From positions 50,684 to 114,683 of the forward strand of contig NZ_JABEKT010000005.1 in NCBI RefSeq assembly GCF_013283195.1: a stretch of DNA of 64,000 bases, read 5' to 3'. Position 1 is the stretch's first letter; the number at the start of each line of letters is the position of its first letter. The position numbers and the translations under genes were made by a program. The DNA comes from Ensifer adhaerens (GTDB lineage: Bacteria; Pseudomonadota; Alphaproteobacteria; Rhizobiales; Rhizobiaceae). The notes beneath the pieces were generated by a model, which had not been told where the DNA came from, searched no databases, and saw nothing but the letters and a program-made list of their open reading frames with translations. Below are positions 9,135 to 18,410 of the stretch, piece by piece.

Positions 9135-9800
9135 TCAGCGCGCGGAGACACCGTTTTCGGCGAAGGAAACCTTCACTTCCGGCATTTTTCCACCTGCATA
9201 TGGGAGCCTGGTCACGAAGCGGCGGCTCTCGCCGGGCGCAATGGCAGCGCCCTCCGGCATCAGTCGCGTCGCCGTAACCTTGCGGCCGTTGCTGACAATA
9301 TCCACCACGATCAACGGCAAGCGCTGCAGGTCGGAGGAGAAATTGTCGATGGAGCCGTAGACGGAAAGCACCCTCATGCCGCCGGAATAATCGAGCGAGG
9401 TGGTGATGTCGGAGATGGCGAGCGGATCGCGCGCAACCCCGCCACCGGTCGAAAGCGCGATAATGCCCGCAAAGACCGCAAGCGCGAAACCGGCGACAAG
9501 CCCTGCAAACTGGCGGGCCGGCATGGCGCGCAGCCGCGCCTCGGCGAAGGACAGCAGACGCCTTGCCGCGGTCTGCTCGTCGCGAACGACCGTCAGGATC
9601 GGGGCATCGCGTCGGGTCTGCTTGTTGTCGTTGAAAACCGGATAGGGATTGCGACGGGCCGTCGTTGAAACCGTCTCGAACTCTGCCTCGATGTAGTCGA
9701 CGCGGCGCGCGGCGGTTGCAGGCTTTCGCCGGGCGCGGTCCGGCGGAAGCAGATCGGCATAGGCCTTGGCGCCAGCCGTTTTCGTGCGGAATGCCTGCAT
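9135..9800 (-). CDS. Conserved membrane-anchored protein of unknown function
   Basis: Protein of 221 residues, not assigned to a named family here. A basic, Arg-rich cytoplasmic N-terminus (about 1-95) is followed by one hydrophobic segment (FAGLVAGFALAVFAGIIAL, about 98-116) and a C-terminal domain of about 100 residues with an immunoglobulin-like beta pattern (VYGSIDNFSSDLQRLPLIVV, PGESRRFVTRLPYAGG). Such FxxR/DUF3426-like domains occur in other single-pass proteobacterial proteins; this comparison is tentative. The ATG at 9800 has GGGAGG eight bases upstream. It diverges from ftsEX, suggesting, but not showing, an envelope or division link. Confidence 0.7.
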   Translation of the reverse strand: MQAFRTKTAGAKAYADLLPPDRARRKPATAARRVDYIEAEFETVSTTARRNPYPVFNDNKQTRRDAPILTVVRDEQTAARRLLSFAEARLRAMPARQFAGLVAGFALAVFAGIIALSTGGGVARDPLAISDITTSLDYSGGMRVLSVYGSIDNFSSDLQRLPLIVVDIVSNGRKVTATRLMPEGAAIAPGESRRFVTRLPYAGGKMPEVKVSFAENGVSAR

Positions 9801-10094
9801 CGCTTTTCCTCCCGGATCGCCGACGGACGTACCATCAGTGCGAAACCATCGGGCAATGCGCCGATCCCGTGCGGTGCAAGAATCTGGGCATTGCATCAAA
9901 TCTTTCCGACACGTAAACCAAAATGGTTAATGCTTCGGAAAGAGGTCGCGAAACCGGCGTCTTTTCATGAAAAATTAACCGCTGCTTAACCATGGTTCCG
10001 CTGGCGGTTTTGCCTTTCGTTGCTTGTCGTCCTATGCGCAGATGACCGGCCTTCAGCAAAACTGCATGGGTCGTGAGAGAGACTGGGCTACCCT
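9801..10094. promoter_or_regulatory. Divergent promoter region with a CtrA box ahead of ftsE
   Basis: This 294-base AT-richer stretch separates ftsE (plus) from the membrane protein (minus). It contains TTAA at 9975-9978, a seven-base spacer and TTAAC at 9986-9990, a perfect match to the alphaproteobacterial CtrA consensus TTAA-N7-TTAAC. An additional half-site GGTTAA lies around 9923-9928. The full site is 105 bases before the ftsE start codon, so it could control a promoter upstream of ftsE. Confidence 0.6.
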
Positions 10095-10754
10095 TTGATT
10101 CATTTTGAGAACGTCGGATTGCGTTATGGTATGGGGCCGGAAATTCTTCGGGACCTGACCTTCGATATTCCGCGTCGGTCGTTCCAGTTCCTGACCGGCC
10201 CATCCGGCGCCGGCAAGACGACGCTTCTGCGCCTGCTCTTCCTCTCGTTGCAGCCGACGCGCGGCCTGATCCGCATGTTCGACCGCAACATTTCGACGAT
10301 CCCGCGCGAAGAATTCCCGATGCTGCGCCGCCGCGTCGGTATCGTCTTCCAGGATTTCCGCCTGCTCGACCACCTCACCACCTACGAAAACGTCGCCCTC
10401 CCCTTGCGCGTGCGCGGCAAGGACGAATCGAGCTACCGCGCCGACGTGCTGGAACTGCTGAAATGGGTCGGTCTTGGCGAACGTATCAATGTGTTGCCGC
10501 CGGTGCTGTCGGGCGGTGAGAAGCAGCGCGCCGCCATCGCCCGGGCGCTGATCGACCGCCCCGAAATCCTGCTCGCGGATGAGCCGACCGGCAACGTCGA
10601 TCCGCCGATGGCCCGCCGTCTCCTCAACCTCTTCCTCGAACTCAACCGGCTCGGAACCGCCGTCGTCATCGCCACACACGATCTGTCGCTGATGGATCAG
10701 GTCGAGGCGCGGCGCATGATCCTTTCGCAAGGGCGGCTCGATATCTATGAGTGA
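10095..10754 (+). CDS. ftsE: Cell division ATP-binding protein FtsE
   Basis: Cytoplasmic ATPase of the FtsEX complex, which drives peptidoglycan hydrolase activation at the septum. The 219-residue ABC domain has the Walker A GPSGAGKT (residues 35-42), the signature LSGGEKQR and the Walker B/D-loop ILLADEPTGNVD. Translation begins at TTG (10095), giving MIHFENVGLRYG, the usual FtsE start. The 3' end overlaps ftsX by eight bases, indicating translational coupling. A CtrA box lies upstream. Confidence 0.95.
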   Translation: MIHFENVGLRYGMGPEILRDLTFDIPRRSFQFLTGPSGAGKTTLLRLLFLSLQPTRGLIRMFDRNISTIPREEFPMLRRRVGIVFQDFRLLDHLTTYENVALPLRVRGKDESSYRADVLELLKWVGLGERINVLPPVLSGGEKQRAAIARALIDRPEILLADEPTGNVDPPMARRLLNLFLELNRLGTAVVIATHDLSLMDQVEARRMILSQGRLDIYE

Positions 10755-11772
10755 GAGCCGCACCAAACGCACCCACGAGGTGCCGGAGCAACAGCCGGAA
10801 CCGCAGCAGCCGCGCCGCACCGAGATGCGCGTGCGCCCGATGGGGCCCATTGTTCCCTCGACGAACGTCTCCGGCCACGCGCTGATGTGCGTCATCGCCA
10901 TCATGTCGTTCCTCGCCTGCCTGACGCTCGGCGGCGTCAGCATGGTGCGGGCCACGGCACAAAGCTGGCAGAGCCAGATTTCCCGCGAGATCACCATCCA
11001 GATCAAGCCGGACGACAATCTCGACATGGAAAAGGCGCTGGCCGACGCGCGCGACCTGGCCCTGACCTTCAGTGGCGCGACCGGTGGCAACATCGTCGAC
11101 CGGGCAGCCACCGCACGCCTGCTCGAACCCTGGCTTGGCGAGGGCCTCGACCTCGACGAATTGCCGGTTCCACGCCTTGTCATCATCACCATCGATGAAA
11201 ACAACCCACCCGATTTCGCCGCCATGCGCAAGGCGCTGACCGAGATCATCCCCCAGGCCTTTCTCGACGATCACCGCACCTGGGTCGACCGGCTGGTGGC
11301 GATGGCCAACACCACCGCGATGATCGGCACCGGCGTGCTCGTCCTTGTCTTTTCGACCATGGTGCTGACCGTCATCTTCGCCACGCGCGGGGCTCTCTCC
11401 GGAAACCGCCATATCGTCGAAGTGCTGCATTTCGTCGGCGCCGAGGCCGGTTTTGTGGCGTCGGAATTCCAGAAACATTTCCTGAGGATAAGCCTCAAGG
11501 GGGCCGGTGCCGGCGGGCTGCTGGCGGCACTGTTCTTCGCGCTTGCCGGCTATTGGCAATCCCGCACCCTCGCAACCCCGGAAACCGATCAGGCGACAGC
11601 CCTCTTCGGCACGTTCACCATCGGTTACGGTGGGTATCTCGGCATTCTTGCCATCATGATCGTGATTGCGGTGTTGACGACGCTGACGGCGCGGCTCACG
11701 GTAACCCGCACGATCTATGAGATCGACCTGATCCGCTCCGACCCCGGACGTACGGATACCTACCAAAGCTGA
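10747..11772 (+). CDS. ftsX: Cell division protein FtsX
   Basis: Integral membrane partner of FtsE, 341 residues. A proline/glutamine-rich cytoplasmic N-terminus (about 1-38) precedes TM1 (about 47-67), a periplasmic loop of about 120 residues that should contact the hydrolase or its adaptor, and three more TM segments toward the C-terminus (near 192-212, 252-272 and 295-315), the MacB/FtsX permease topology. It overlaps ftsE by eight bases. The periplasmic loop carries the AWLGEGLDLDELPVPRLV-like segment typical of alphaproteobacterial FtsX. Confidence 0.93.
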   Translation: MSESRTKRTHEVPEQQPEPQQPRRTEMRVRPMGPIVPSTNVSGHALMCVIAIMSFLACLTLGGVSMVRATAQSWQSQISREITIQIKPDDNLDMEKALADARDLALTFSGATGGNIVDRAATARLLEPWLGEGLDLDELPVPRLVIITIDENNPPDFAAMRKALTEIIPQAFLDDHRTWVDRLVAMANTTAMIGTGVLVLVFSTMVLTVIFATRGALSGNRHIVEVLHFVGAEAGFVASEFQKHFLRISLKGAGAGGLLAALFFALAGYWQSRTLATPETDQATALFGTFTIGYGGYLGILAIMIVIAVLTTLTARLTVTRTIYEIDLIRSDPGRTDTYQS

Positions 11773-11838
11773 CGCCCCGATGTTTCGCCTTTATTCGATC
11801 CATGACTTGCCGCAATCTGGCGCTATCTGAAGAGAATC

Positions 11839-12567
11839 ATGATGGCGCAAGGACTTCGCGGGAGCGGGATGGCCGGAGGAGGTAAATGGCAAGGCGGGGC
11901 CGAGCAGGAACGCCGACGCCGTGGTCCTTTGCGCAAAATTCTCCGCCGCACGTTCTTCGTTCTGCTTGTGCCGTTTGCGATCGTCGTCGCGGCCTTCCTC
12001 AATTTCGCCGACACTGTCGCCTCGCTGCAGCCTCCCGACAACCCGAAGGCAGAGGCGATCGTCGTCCTGACCGGCGGCTTCCAGCGCATCGACCAGGCGG
12101 TCGATCTGCTGAAGTCCGGGGCCGGCAAAAGGCTGCTGATTTCGGGCGTGCACCCGGCAACGACCGGCAGCCAAATCCGGCGCAACACCCAAAGCTCGGC
12201 GGATCTCTTCAAATGCTGCGTCGACATCGGTCACGAGGCAATCGACACGATCGGCAACGCCACCGAGGCCAGCCAGTGGATCAGCGACCGCGGCTACAAG
12301 CGCGTGCTCGTCGTGACCAACAATTACCATATGCCGCGTAGCTTGCTGGAGCTGCGTCGCGCTCGCCCTGAGACCGAATTCATCGCCTATCCCGTCGTCA
12401 ATTCCGATCTCAAGACGACGAACTGGCTGCGCAATCCGATGGTGCTGAAATCGATCCTTCTGGAATTCGGCAAATATACCGTCGCCTCCGTGCGCGACAT
12501 CGCTGGCGCTCGGCCGGCGAGCGGTTTGCGCACCGTTCCCTCGCGGGCGACACCGGCCGAAGAATAG
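11839..12567 (+). CDS. YdcF-like (DUF218) envelope protein
   Basis: Protein of 242 residues with a basic N-terminus, one hydrophobic anchor (about 41-55, FFVLLVPFAIVVAAF) and a DUF218 domain. Diagnostic stretches are IVVLTGGFQRIDQAVDLLKSG, LLISGVHP, the NTxSSADLFKCCVDIG region and VLVVTNNYHMPRSLLEL. Related proteins (SanA, YdcF, ElyC) take part in envelope or vancomycin-barrier functions, with no firmly known reaction. The start ATG at 11839 follows a GAAGAGA ribosome-binding site; a second ATG follows immediately. It lies 66 bases after ftsX and may be co-transcribed with ftsEX and the acyltransferase gene. Confidence 0.8.
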   Translation: MMAQGLRGSGMAGGGKWQGGAEQERRRRGPLRKILRRTFFVLLVPFAIVVAAFLNFADTVASLQPPDNPKAEAIVVLTGGFQRIDQAVDLLKSGAGKRLLISGVHPATTGSQIRRNTQSSADLFKCCVDIGHEAIDTIGNATEASQWISDRGYKRVLVVTNNYHMPRSLLELRRARPETEFIAYPVVNSDLKTTNWLRNPMVLKSILLEFGKYTVASVRDIAGARPASGLRTVPSRATPAEE

Positions 12568-12692
12568 ACGTCGGCACGCTTCCATCAGCAAAGTGAGAAC
12601 GAGCGGTTTTCCTTCGGCCTTTATTCGTGTACGCAGCGATCCACCGGTCCACGGGCCGGATGTAACTGAACTCGCCTCTCGAGAGCCTCCTG

Positions 12693-13484
12693 ATGATCGT
12701 CCTGCGTTCGGTCCTTTTCAATCTGGTCTTCTACGTCAATCTGATCCTGCAGATGGTCGTCTTTACGCCGGCCTATTTTCTGGTGTCGCGAAAGACGGCC
12801 TGGTTCGTTCCGAAGAACTGGGCGCGCAGCAATCACTGGCTGTTCGAAAAGATGGTGGGCACGACCTTCGAGATCGAAGGTTTGGAGAACATTCCGAAAA
12901 GCGGCTACATCTTCGCGCCCAAGCACCAGTCGTTCTGGGACGTCTACGCGCTCCTGCCCTGGCTGAACGACCCCTTCTTCATCCTCAAGCGCGAGCTGAC
13001 CTGGATCCCGCTCTTTGGCTGGTACATCCGCAAGCAGCGCATGGTGCCGGTGAACCGGGCTGCCCGTGGCCGCGCCATGACCGAGGTCATGGATCGTGCC
13101 AAGCAGGAAATGGCCTCCGGCCGCGAGCTGATCATCTATCCCGAGGGCACCCGGCGTCCGCCCGGCGCGCCGCCGCACTACAAGTATGGCATCGCCCGGC
13201 TCTATCGCGACCTGAATGTGCCTGTCGTGCCGGTCGCCATGCATCCCGGCCTGTTCTGGCCGCGCCGCAAGTTCTTGCGCTTCCCCGGTCATTTCAAGGT
13301 GCGCGTGCTGCCGCCGATCGAGGCCGGCCTCGATCCGGACGAATTCCTCGCCCGGCTGATCGACGTGACCGAGACGGCAAGCGACGAGCTTCTGCTCGAG
13401 ACCGTCAGGGACAACCCGCATCTGCCGCTGCCGCCGACGGCAAAGCAGCGCCTCGCCGAGTTGAAGGCGATGGGCCGCAGCTAG
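12693..13484 (+). CDS. plsC: 1-acyl-sn-glycerol-3-phosphate acyltransferase
   Basis: Second acylation of phosphatidic acid synthesis at the inner membrane. The 263-residue protein has a hydrophobic N-terminus (about 4-31), the acyltransferase HX4D motif HQSFWD (H78, D83) and the substrate-binding block YPEGTRRPPGAPP. It follows the YdcF-like gene by 125 bases on the same strand. The stop overlaps by four bases the stop of a converging gamma-glutamylcyclotransferase gene. Rhizobia often carry several PlsC paralogues (including ornithine-lipid OlsA), so the precise acceptor is uncertain. Confidence 0.88.
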   Translation: MIVLRSVLFNLVFYVNLILQMVVFTPAYFLVSRKTAWFVPKNWARSNHWLFEKMVGTTFEIEGLENIPKSGYIFAPKHQSFWDVYALLPWLNDPFFILKRELTWIPLFGWYIRKQRMVPVNRAARGRAMTEVMDRAKQEMASGRELIIYPEGTRRPPGAPPHYKYGIARLYRDLNVPVVPVAMHPGLFWPRRKFLRFPGHFKVRVLPPIEAGLDPDEFLARLIDVTETASDELLLETVRDNPHLPLPPTAKQRLAELKAMGRS

Positions 13485-14044
13485 ATCGGCTGCGGCTGCG
13501 CTGCAGCCGGCGACTTCGCGTTCAGCGTCGCCACGACTTCTTCGAGCCAATGATCGCGAATGCCCATCTCTTTGAGGTGGGCAAGCGTGTTGAACACATA
13601 TTCGCTGTTCGGGCCCGACTTTCCCGACGAGACGGCGACGATCGCCGCCGCTTCCGGGGCGCTGAGCGCACCGGCATATTGCACATGGGCGCGATCGATC
13701 ACGTAGGCCAGCGCCGGGACGCGCCGCCCGTCGGCAAGCTGCACCGGCATCGTCTTCTCCTTGTAGACATGGGTGACGAGTTCGCGCTCGCGCAAATAGT
13801 CGACGACCGCGGTCTTGTCGCTGCCATCGACGCGAAAGGCCGTGCCGATACAGGAGCCGCCATAGTCGAGCCCGAGCACCAGTCCTGGCCGCTGCTGCGT
13901 GCCGCGATGGACCCACGAGCGCACGCACAACGCCCGGCGATAACCGAACGCCCGCGCCGTCGATCTTTCCTCGAACCGGAAGCCCGGGTTCCACATCAGC
14001 GACCCGTAGCCAAAGACCCAAAATTCGTCCATATCCACTGTCAT
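13481..14044 (-). CDS. Gamma-glutamylcyclotransferase (ChaC family)
   Basis: Protein of 187 residues with the family's N-terminal FGYGSLMWNPGF substrate loop and an AYVIDRAHVQYAG segment; ChaC-type enzymes cleave glutathione to 5-oxoproline and Cys-Gly in the cytoplasm. The presumed catalytic glutamate lies in the central part and was not pinned down. ATGs at 14044 and 14032 are both possible; the conserved fold starts at WVFGYGSL just after the second. It converges on plsC with a four-base overlap of the stop codons. Confidence 0.85.
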   Translation of the reverse strand: MTVDMDEFWVFGYGSLMWNPGFRFEERSTARAFGYRRALCVRSWVHRGTQQRPGLVLGLDYGGSCIGTAFRVDGSDKTAVVDYLRERELVTHVYKEKTMPVQLADGRRVPALAYVIDRAHVQYAGALSAPEAAAIVAVSSGKSGPNSEYVFNTLAHLKEMGIRDHWLEEVVATLNAKSPAAAQPQPI

Positions 14045-14238
14045 TCAATCCGCGCTGTCTGCTCGTCGCCGAATCGTCGGCTCATCGGTGGCCAGCCATG
14101 TCGGTTTTTCTACGGCACAGCATCCCGGCACGGAAGAGACAAGTCGTCCCCGTGCATAGAATGAAAGATAATAAGCAGGATCGGCGGCGCCACCCGAAAG
14201 GCGGCCGCGGTCTCAAGTTTTGTGGAGTACGCGCTATC

Positions 14239-15252
14239 ATGACCGCAACCGCAGTCGCCAATCCCTCGCCGGTCGCCCGCAAGTTCCGCTGGCTGATCGC
14301 CGGCATCGTAATCGTCTGTGCCGCCTACTCGGCCGGCTGGTTCGTCGTGGCCGACCGGGTCGAAAAGCGCCTGACGGCACACCTGGCAGACGGCCGGGCA
14401 AACGGGCTTGGCGGCGAATGCATCAACATGGATGTGCGCGGCTTCCCCTTCCGCATCGGCCTCTTCTGCGACAAGGTCAATCTCGACGACACTCGCCGCG
14501 GCGCCTCCGCCTCCTTCGGGGCGCTTCGCACGGCAGCCCAGGTGTACCAGCCCGGCCATGCGATCATCGAGCTCGACGGCCCGGCTGAACTGCGCGTGGC
14601 GCCCGACCTCAAAGTGTCGGCTGACTGGACGCTGCTGCATGCCAGCGTCCGCGCGACGCTCTCTGGGCTCGACCGCAGCTCGCTCACCTATGACAACCTG
14701 ACCGGCACCGTGCGCCTTCCCGTGAGCGGCGACAGCTTCGGTTTCGGCGCAAGCCACGGCGAAGTGCATTTGCGCCGCAACGGCAACGACCTCGACGCAG
14801 CCTTGAGCGTCGACAAGCTCGACCTCCGCCCGGAAAACGGCGCGAGCTTCGCGCCGCCCGCCAACATCGCCGCCGACCTGACATTCGTCGACAAGGCAAG
14901 CTGGATGGGCTCGGGCATCCCGACGCCGGCCATGCTGCGCGGCAGCAAGGGGGAACTGCGCCAGATGACACTCGACCTCGGCTCCGGCATGAACGCCAAG
15001 CTGTCAGGTCCTTTCTCGGTCAACGACCAGGGGCTGATTTCCGGTGAACTTTCGCTGACGATGAGCAACATCGATGCCTGGCGGCAGAACCTCGTCACGC
15101 TCATCCCTGACGACGCGAACCTCGTCAACAACACCGCCAACATGCTGAAGGCCCTTGCCAACGGCAAGAACGAGGCGACGGTGAAGCTCAACGTGCGCGA
15201 CGGCACCGCCTTCCTCGCCTTCATCCCGATCGGCGTGCTGCCGACGCTCTGA
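14239..15252 (+). CDS. DUF2125 domain-containing envelope protein
   Basis: Protein of 337 residues of unknown function. A hydrophobic N-terminal segment (WLIAGIVIVCAAYSAGWFVV, about 16-35) is likely an uncleaved anchor, with the rest in the periplasm. The body contains ECINMDVRGFPFRIGLFCD, a paired-cysteine motif diagnostic of the DUF2125 family, and repeated beta strands. The open frame extends upstream to 14098, but the ATG at 14239, with GGAG 11 bases upstream, gives the usual length. It converges on tyrC, separated by a strong bidirectional terminator. Confidence 0.8.
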   Translation: MTATAVANPSPVARKFRWLIAGIVIVCAAYSAGWFVVADRVEKRLTAHLADGRANGLGGECINMDVRGFPFRIGLFCDKVNLDDTRRGASASFGALRTAAQVYQPGHAIIELDGPAELRVAPDLKVSADWTLLHASVRATLSGLDRSSLTYDNLTGTVRLPVSGDSFGFGASHGEVHLRRNGNDLDAALSVDKLDLRPENGASFAPPANIAADLTFVDKASWMGSGIPTPAMLRGSKGELRQMTLDLGSGMNAKLSGPFSVNDQGLISGELSLTMSNIDAWRQNLVTLIPDDANLVNNTANMLKALANGKNEATVKLNVRDGTAFLAFIPIGVLPTL

Positions 15253-15298
15253 TCAAGAGCGGCGCCTCCTGCGGCATTGACAGGAAGAGCAAGAATAG

Positions 15299-15342
15299 AA
15301 AAAGCCCGGGTCTTGGATCAAGTCCACCACCCGGGCTTTCTT
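15299..15342. terminator. Bidirectional terminator between DUF2125 gene and tyrC
   Basis: Ten-base perfect arms AAAGCCCGGG (15301-15310) and CCCGGGCTTT (15330-15339), with A-tract on one side and T-tract on the other, between two converging genes. The 19-base loop is long but the stem is strong. Confidence 0.75.
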
Positions 15343-15353
15343 GTGCGCAATGA

Positions 15354-16280
15354 CTATTTCTGGTCCATCGCGTGGCGGCCGAAGTCGGGCATGGCCGTAT
15401 CCTGGCCGGCCTGAATGATCGAGCGGCGGATCGCGCGGGTGCGGGTGAAGAGGTCGAACAGCTTGTCGCCGTCGCCCCAGCGGATTGCCCGCTGCAGATA
15501 GGCAAGGTCCTCGGAAAACCGCGACAGCATTTCCAGGATCGCATCCTTGTTGTGCAGGCAGACGTCGCGCCACATGGTCGGGTCGGATGCAGCAAGACGC
15601 GTGAAGTCGCGGAAACCGGACGCGGAATATTTGATGACTTCGGATTCGGTCACCGCCTCCAGATCGTCCGCCGTGCCGACGATGTTGTAGGCGATGATGT
15701 GCGGCAGGTGCGAGACGATCGCCAAGACCTTGTCGTGATGCTCGGCATCCATTTCCTCGACCATCGAGCCAAGCGTTTCCCAGAACCGCCGCAGCCGGGC
15801 GATCGCTTCCTCGTCCTGGCCGGCGGGCGGCGTCAGGATACACCAGCGGCCGCGGAATAGGCCAACGAAGCCGGCATCCGGGCCGGAGTGCTCGGTACCG
15901 GCAATCGGATGGCCCGGCACGAAATGGACCGTGTCGGGCAGATGCGGCGCCATCTGGGCGATGACCGAGCCCTTGGTCGAGCCGACATCGGTGACGATCG
16001 CACCCGGCTTCAGGTGGGCGGCGATTTCCTGAGCGACTGCACCCGACGCACCAACCGGCACCGAGACGATGACGAGATCGGCACCGCGCACCGCGTCGGC
16101 AGCCGACAGCGTATAGCGGTCGCCAAGCCCAAGCTCTTCGGCCCGCGCAAGCGTCGCCTCGCTGCGGGTGGAAATCACCAGGGTCCCGGCGAGCTGCTTC
16201 TCGCGGATTTCCCGGGCAATCGATGAGCCGATGAGGCCGATGCCAATAAGCGCGATCGTTTCAAACTGCTGTGTCATCAT
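15354..16280 (-). CDS. tyrC: Prephenate/cyclohexadienyl dehydrogenase
   Basis: NAD(P)-dependent oxidative decarboxylation of prephenate or arogenate in tyrosine synthesis (308 residues). The Rossmann site [15 protein letters not shown] lies at about residues 11-25; the mid-part has [10 protein letters not shown] and [15 protein letters not shown], the catalytic-histidine region of TyrA enzymes. No chorismate mutase or ACT domain is attached. The start codon overlaps the hisC stop (ATGA, 16277-16280), so it is translated from the hisC-tyrC operon; this pairing is common in alphaproteobacteria, where HisC also transaminates aromatic precursors. ATGs at 16280 and 16277 are equally possible. Confidence 0.92.
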   Translation of the reverse strand: MMTQQFETIALIGIGLIGSSIAREIREKQLAGTLVISTRSEATLARAEELGLGDRYTLSAADAVRGADLVIVSVPVGASGAVAQEIAAHLKPGAIVTDVGSTKGSVIAQMAPHLPDTVHFVPGHPIAGTEHSGPDAGFVGLFRGRWCILTPPAGQDEEAIARLRRFWETLGSMVEEMDAEHHDKVLAIVSHLPHIIAYNIVGTADDLEAVTESEVIKYSASGFRDFTRLAASDPTMWRDVCLHNKDAILEMLSRFSEDLAYLQRAIRWGDGDKLFDLFTRTRAIRRSIIQAGQDTAMPDFGRHAMDQK

Positions 16281-17383
16281 TTCCGTCCCATGAAATCTGT
16301 CAGTGCCGCGATCACGCCCTCATTGGCCTCCTGCGAGCCGATGGTCATGCGCAAGGCATTGGGAAAGCCGTAGGCTGCAACCGCGCGCAGGATGTAGCCG
16401 CGAGCGGTGAGGAACGTGTCCGCGTCGATCGCGCGCTTGCCGTCCTCGTCCGGGAAGTGGATGAGCACGAAGTTGGTCACCGATGGCGTCAGCGTGAGGC
16501 CGAGCGCCTCCAGCGCGCGGCTGACGTGCTCCAGCCAGGTCAGGTTATGGTCCACGGCTTTAGCGACGAAGGCCTGATCGCGCACGGCAGCGGCACCGGC
16601 TGCGATCGATACCGCACTGAGGTTGAACGGCCCGCGCACCCGGTCGACCGCGTCGATCACTTCCGGAGGCGCGTACATCCAGCCGATGCGCAGGCCGGCA
16701 AGCCCGTAAATCTTGGAGAAAGTGCGGGTCATGACGACGTTGCGGTTGGCCGACACCAGTTCGAGCCCGGCCGCATAATCGTTACGGCGAACATATTCGG
16801 CATAGGCAGCGTCGAGCACCAGAAGCACGCCCTCGGGCAGGCCCGCATGCAGGCGGCGGACTTCGTCGACCGGGATATAGGTGCCGGTCGGGTTCGCGGG
16901 ATTGGCGAGGAAGACCATCTTGGTGCGCTCGGTCACGGCAGCGAGGATCGCGTCGACGTCGACCGTCGCATTCCGTTCCTTGACCGTAACGGGTATGCCG
17001 CCGGCGGCGGTGATCTGGATCTTGTAGACCAGGAACCCGTGCTCGGTGATAACGCCCTCGTCGCCGGGCGAAAGGTATGTGTGGCAGAGCAGGCCGAGCA
17101 ATTCGTCGGAACCATTGCCGCACAGGATGTTGGCCGGGTTGAGGCCGTGCACGGCGCCGATCGCCTCGCGCAGCGCCCGCGCCTGGCCGTCGGGATAGCG
17201 CTCCAGGTTGAAGGCCGCCGCCTGGAAGGCTTCGATCGCGCTCGGGCTCGCGCCGAGCGGCGTCTCGTTGGAGGAAAGCTTGTGAACCTTGGCGACGCCG
17301 GGGGCATGCTCCTTGCCGGGCACATAGGCGGCAATATCCAGTATGCCGGGACGCGGCTGCGGGCTCTTGGAGGCAAGGCTCAT
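16277..17383 (-). CDS. hisC: Histidinol-phosphate aminotransferase
   Basis: Fold-type I PLP aminotransferase of histidine synthesis (368 residues), probably also acting on aromatic 2-oxo acids given its coupling to tyrC. Visible motifs: [19 protein letters not shown] near the N-terminus, [11 protein letters not shown], the PANPTGT loop, DAAYAEYV, and the PLP lysine in [16 protein letters not shown]. The ATG at 17383 begins [17 protein letters not shown]; an upstream TTG at 17416 is in frame but less likely. It overlaps tyrC by four bases. Confidence 0.94.
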   Translation of the reverse strand: MSLASKSPQPRPGILDIAAYVPGKEHAPGVAKVHKLSSNETPLGASPSAIEAFQAAAFNLERYPDGQARALREAIGAVHGLNPANILCGNGSDELLGLLCHTYLSPGDEGVITEHGFLVYKIQITAAGGIPVTVKERNATVDVDAILAAVTERTKMVFLANPANPTGTYIPVDEVRRLHAGLPEGVLLVLDAAYAEYVRRNDYAAGLELVSANRNVVMTRTFSKIYGLAGLRIGWMYAPPEVIDAVDRVRGPFNLSAVSIAAGAAAVRDQAFVAKAVDHNLTWLEHVSRALEALGLTLTPSVTNFVLIHFPDEDGKRAIDADTFLTARGYILRAVAAYGFPNALRMTIGSQEANEGVIAALTDFMGRK

Positions 17384-17474
17384 CGGGTCAGCTTTCAAGG
17401 CAGGAAAGAAGGCCAAGCCAATACCGGCGCAATCGGGATTTGTCGAGGGTCGGCAGGCCCTGTGAGGGCAGCGA

Positions 17475-18239
17475 TCACGACTGAGCGCGAGGCCGGTCCC
17501 GGGTGCTTGGGATACCCTGCGGGGCCAGCACCGGCACGAACACGCGGCGTGATGCGCGCGCAGCGACCGGCAGGCCCTGATAGAGCCGTTTCTGTGCCTC
17601 GACCACGATCACCCCTGAGAAGACAGGCCACAGCGACCGACCGAGCCGCTCGAAGCCGCGGCGCAAGCGCAGGATCATCTTCAGCTTCGATGGCGGGAAG
17701 AACAGCGCCTCCGCCGAGGCGCCGGGCGTAAAGTTCGTCTCACGCAGGAGCGCCGTCAGCTGGCTGCGCGAATAGGGCCGGCCGGAGCCGAAGGGCGTAT
17801 GCTCCATGCGCGCCCAGACGCCGCGACGGTTGGGCACGACGATGACGAGCCGCCCACCCGGCGCCAACACCCGCCAGATCTCCTTCATCGTCTCGCGCGG
17901 GCTTTCGGCAAATTCCAGCGAATGCACCATCAGCACCCGGTCAATCGACGAATCGGGCAGCGGCAGCTCCTCGTCGAACACCAGCGCCGTCGAAGACAGC
18001 TCGGCAACCGGCCAGTTCACCGCGCCCTGCCCCGCCGGCATGAAGGCGAAGGTCCGCTCCGTGTCCTTCCGGAAGCGCTCGAGATAAGGCACGGCATAGC
18101 CGAGGCCGACGAGCCGCTCCTCCGGCAGCCGCGCCCAGACGGACGACAGCGCCATGGTCACGGACTGTTCCGCCATGCGGCCCAGTTCGGAGTGGTAGAA
18201 TTCGCGGAGGTCGACGATATCGGTGTGCATGCGCAACAT
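17475..18239 (-). CDS. SAM-dependent methyltransferase (class I)
   Basis: Protein of 254 residues. The central part, [20 protein letters not shown], the helix [23 protein letters not shown] and the following strand-loop are the class I methyltransferase core (the motif after the SAM-binding loop); the canonical GxGxG loop is weak ([14 protein letters not shown]). The substrate is unknown. It is divergent from gloB, and the same pairing is seen in other rhizobia, suggesting a link to thiol or methylglyoxal chemistry, but this is inference. The ATG at 18239 has AAGG five bases upstream; another ATG lies three codons inside. Confidence 0.8.
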   Translation of the reverse strand: MLRMHTDIVDLREFYHSELGRMAEQSVTMALSSVWARLPEERLVGLGYAVPYLERFRKDTERTFAFMPAGQGAVNWPVAELSSTALVFDEELPLPDSSIDRVLMVHSLEFAESPRETMKEIWRVLAPGGRLVIVVPNRRGVWARMEHTPFGSGRPYSRSQLTALLRETNFTPGASAEALFFPPSKLKMILRLRRGFERLGRSLWPVFSGVIVVEAQKRLYQGLPVAARASRRVFVPVLAPQGIPSTRDRPRAQS

Positions 18240-18410
18240 GTTAGCCTTGAAGCGGTAGACTTCAAGGCAAGCCTCGCTACATTCGACGGCAGTCCCAGCC
18301 GCGCCGCGCTCTTGTGAGCGTCAAAGCGCGCGGCCGCGTCAAACGCGCCGCATGATTTTCGTCGATCCGATCGAACATCATGCGGCGGAAACCCGATCGG
18401 AAGATTTGCC

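Noticed and set aside
17384-17416. Extended hisC start at a TTG
   Set aside because: The extra 11 residues precede the family N-terminus and the codon lacks a ribosome-binding site; the ATG at 17383 is retained.
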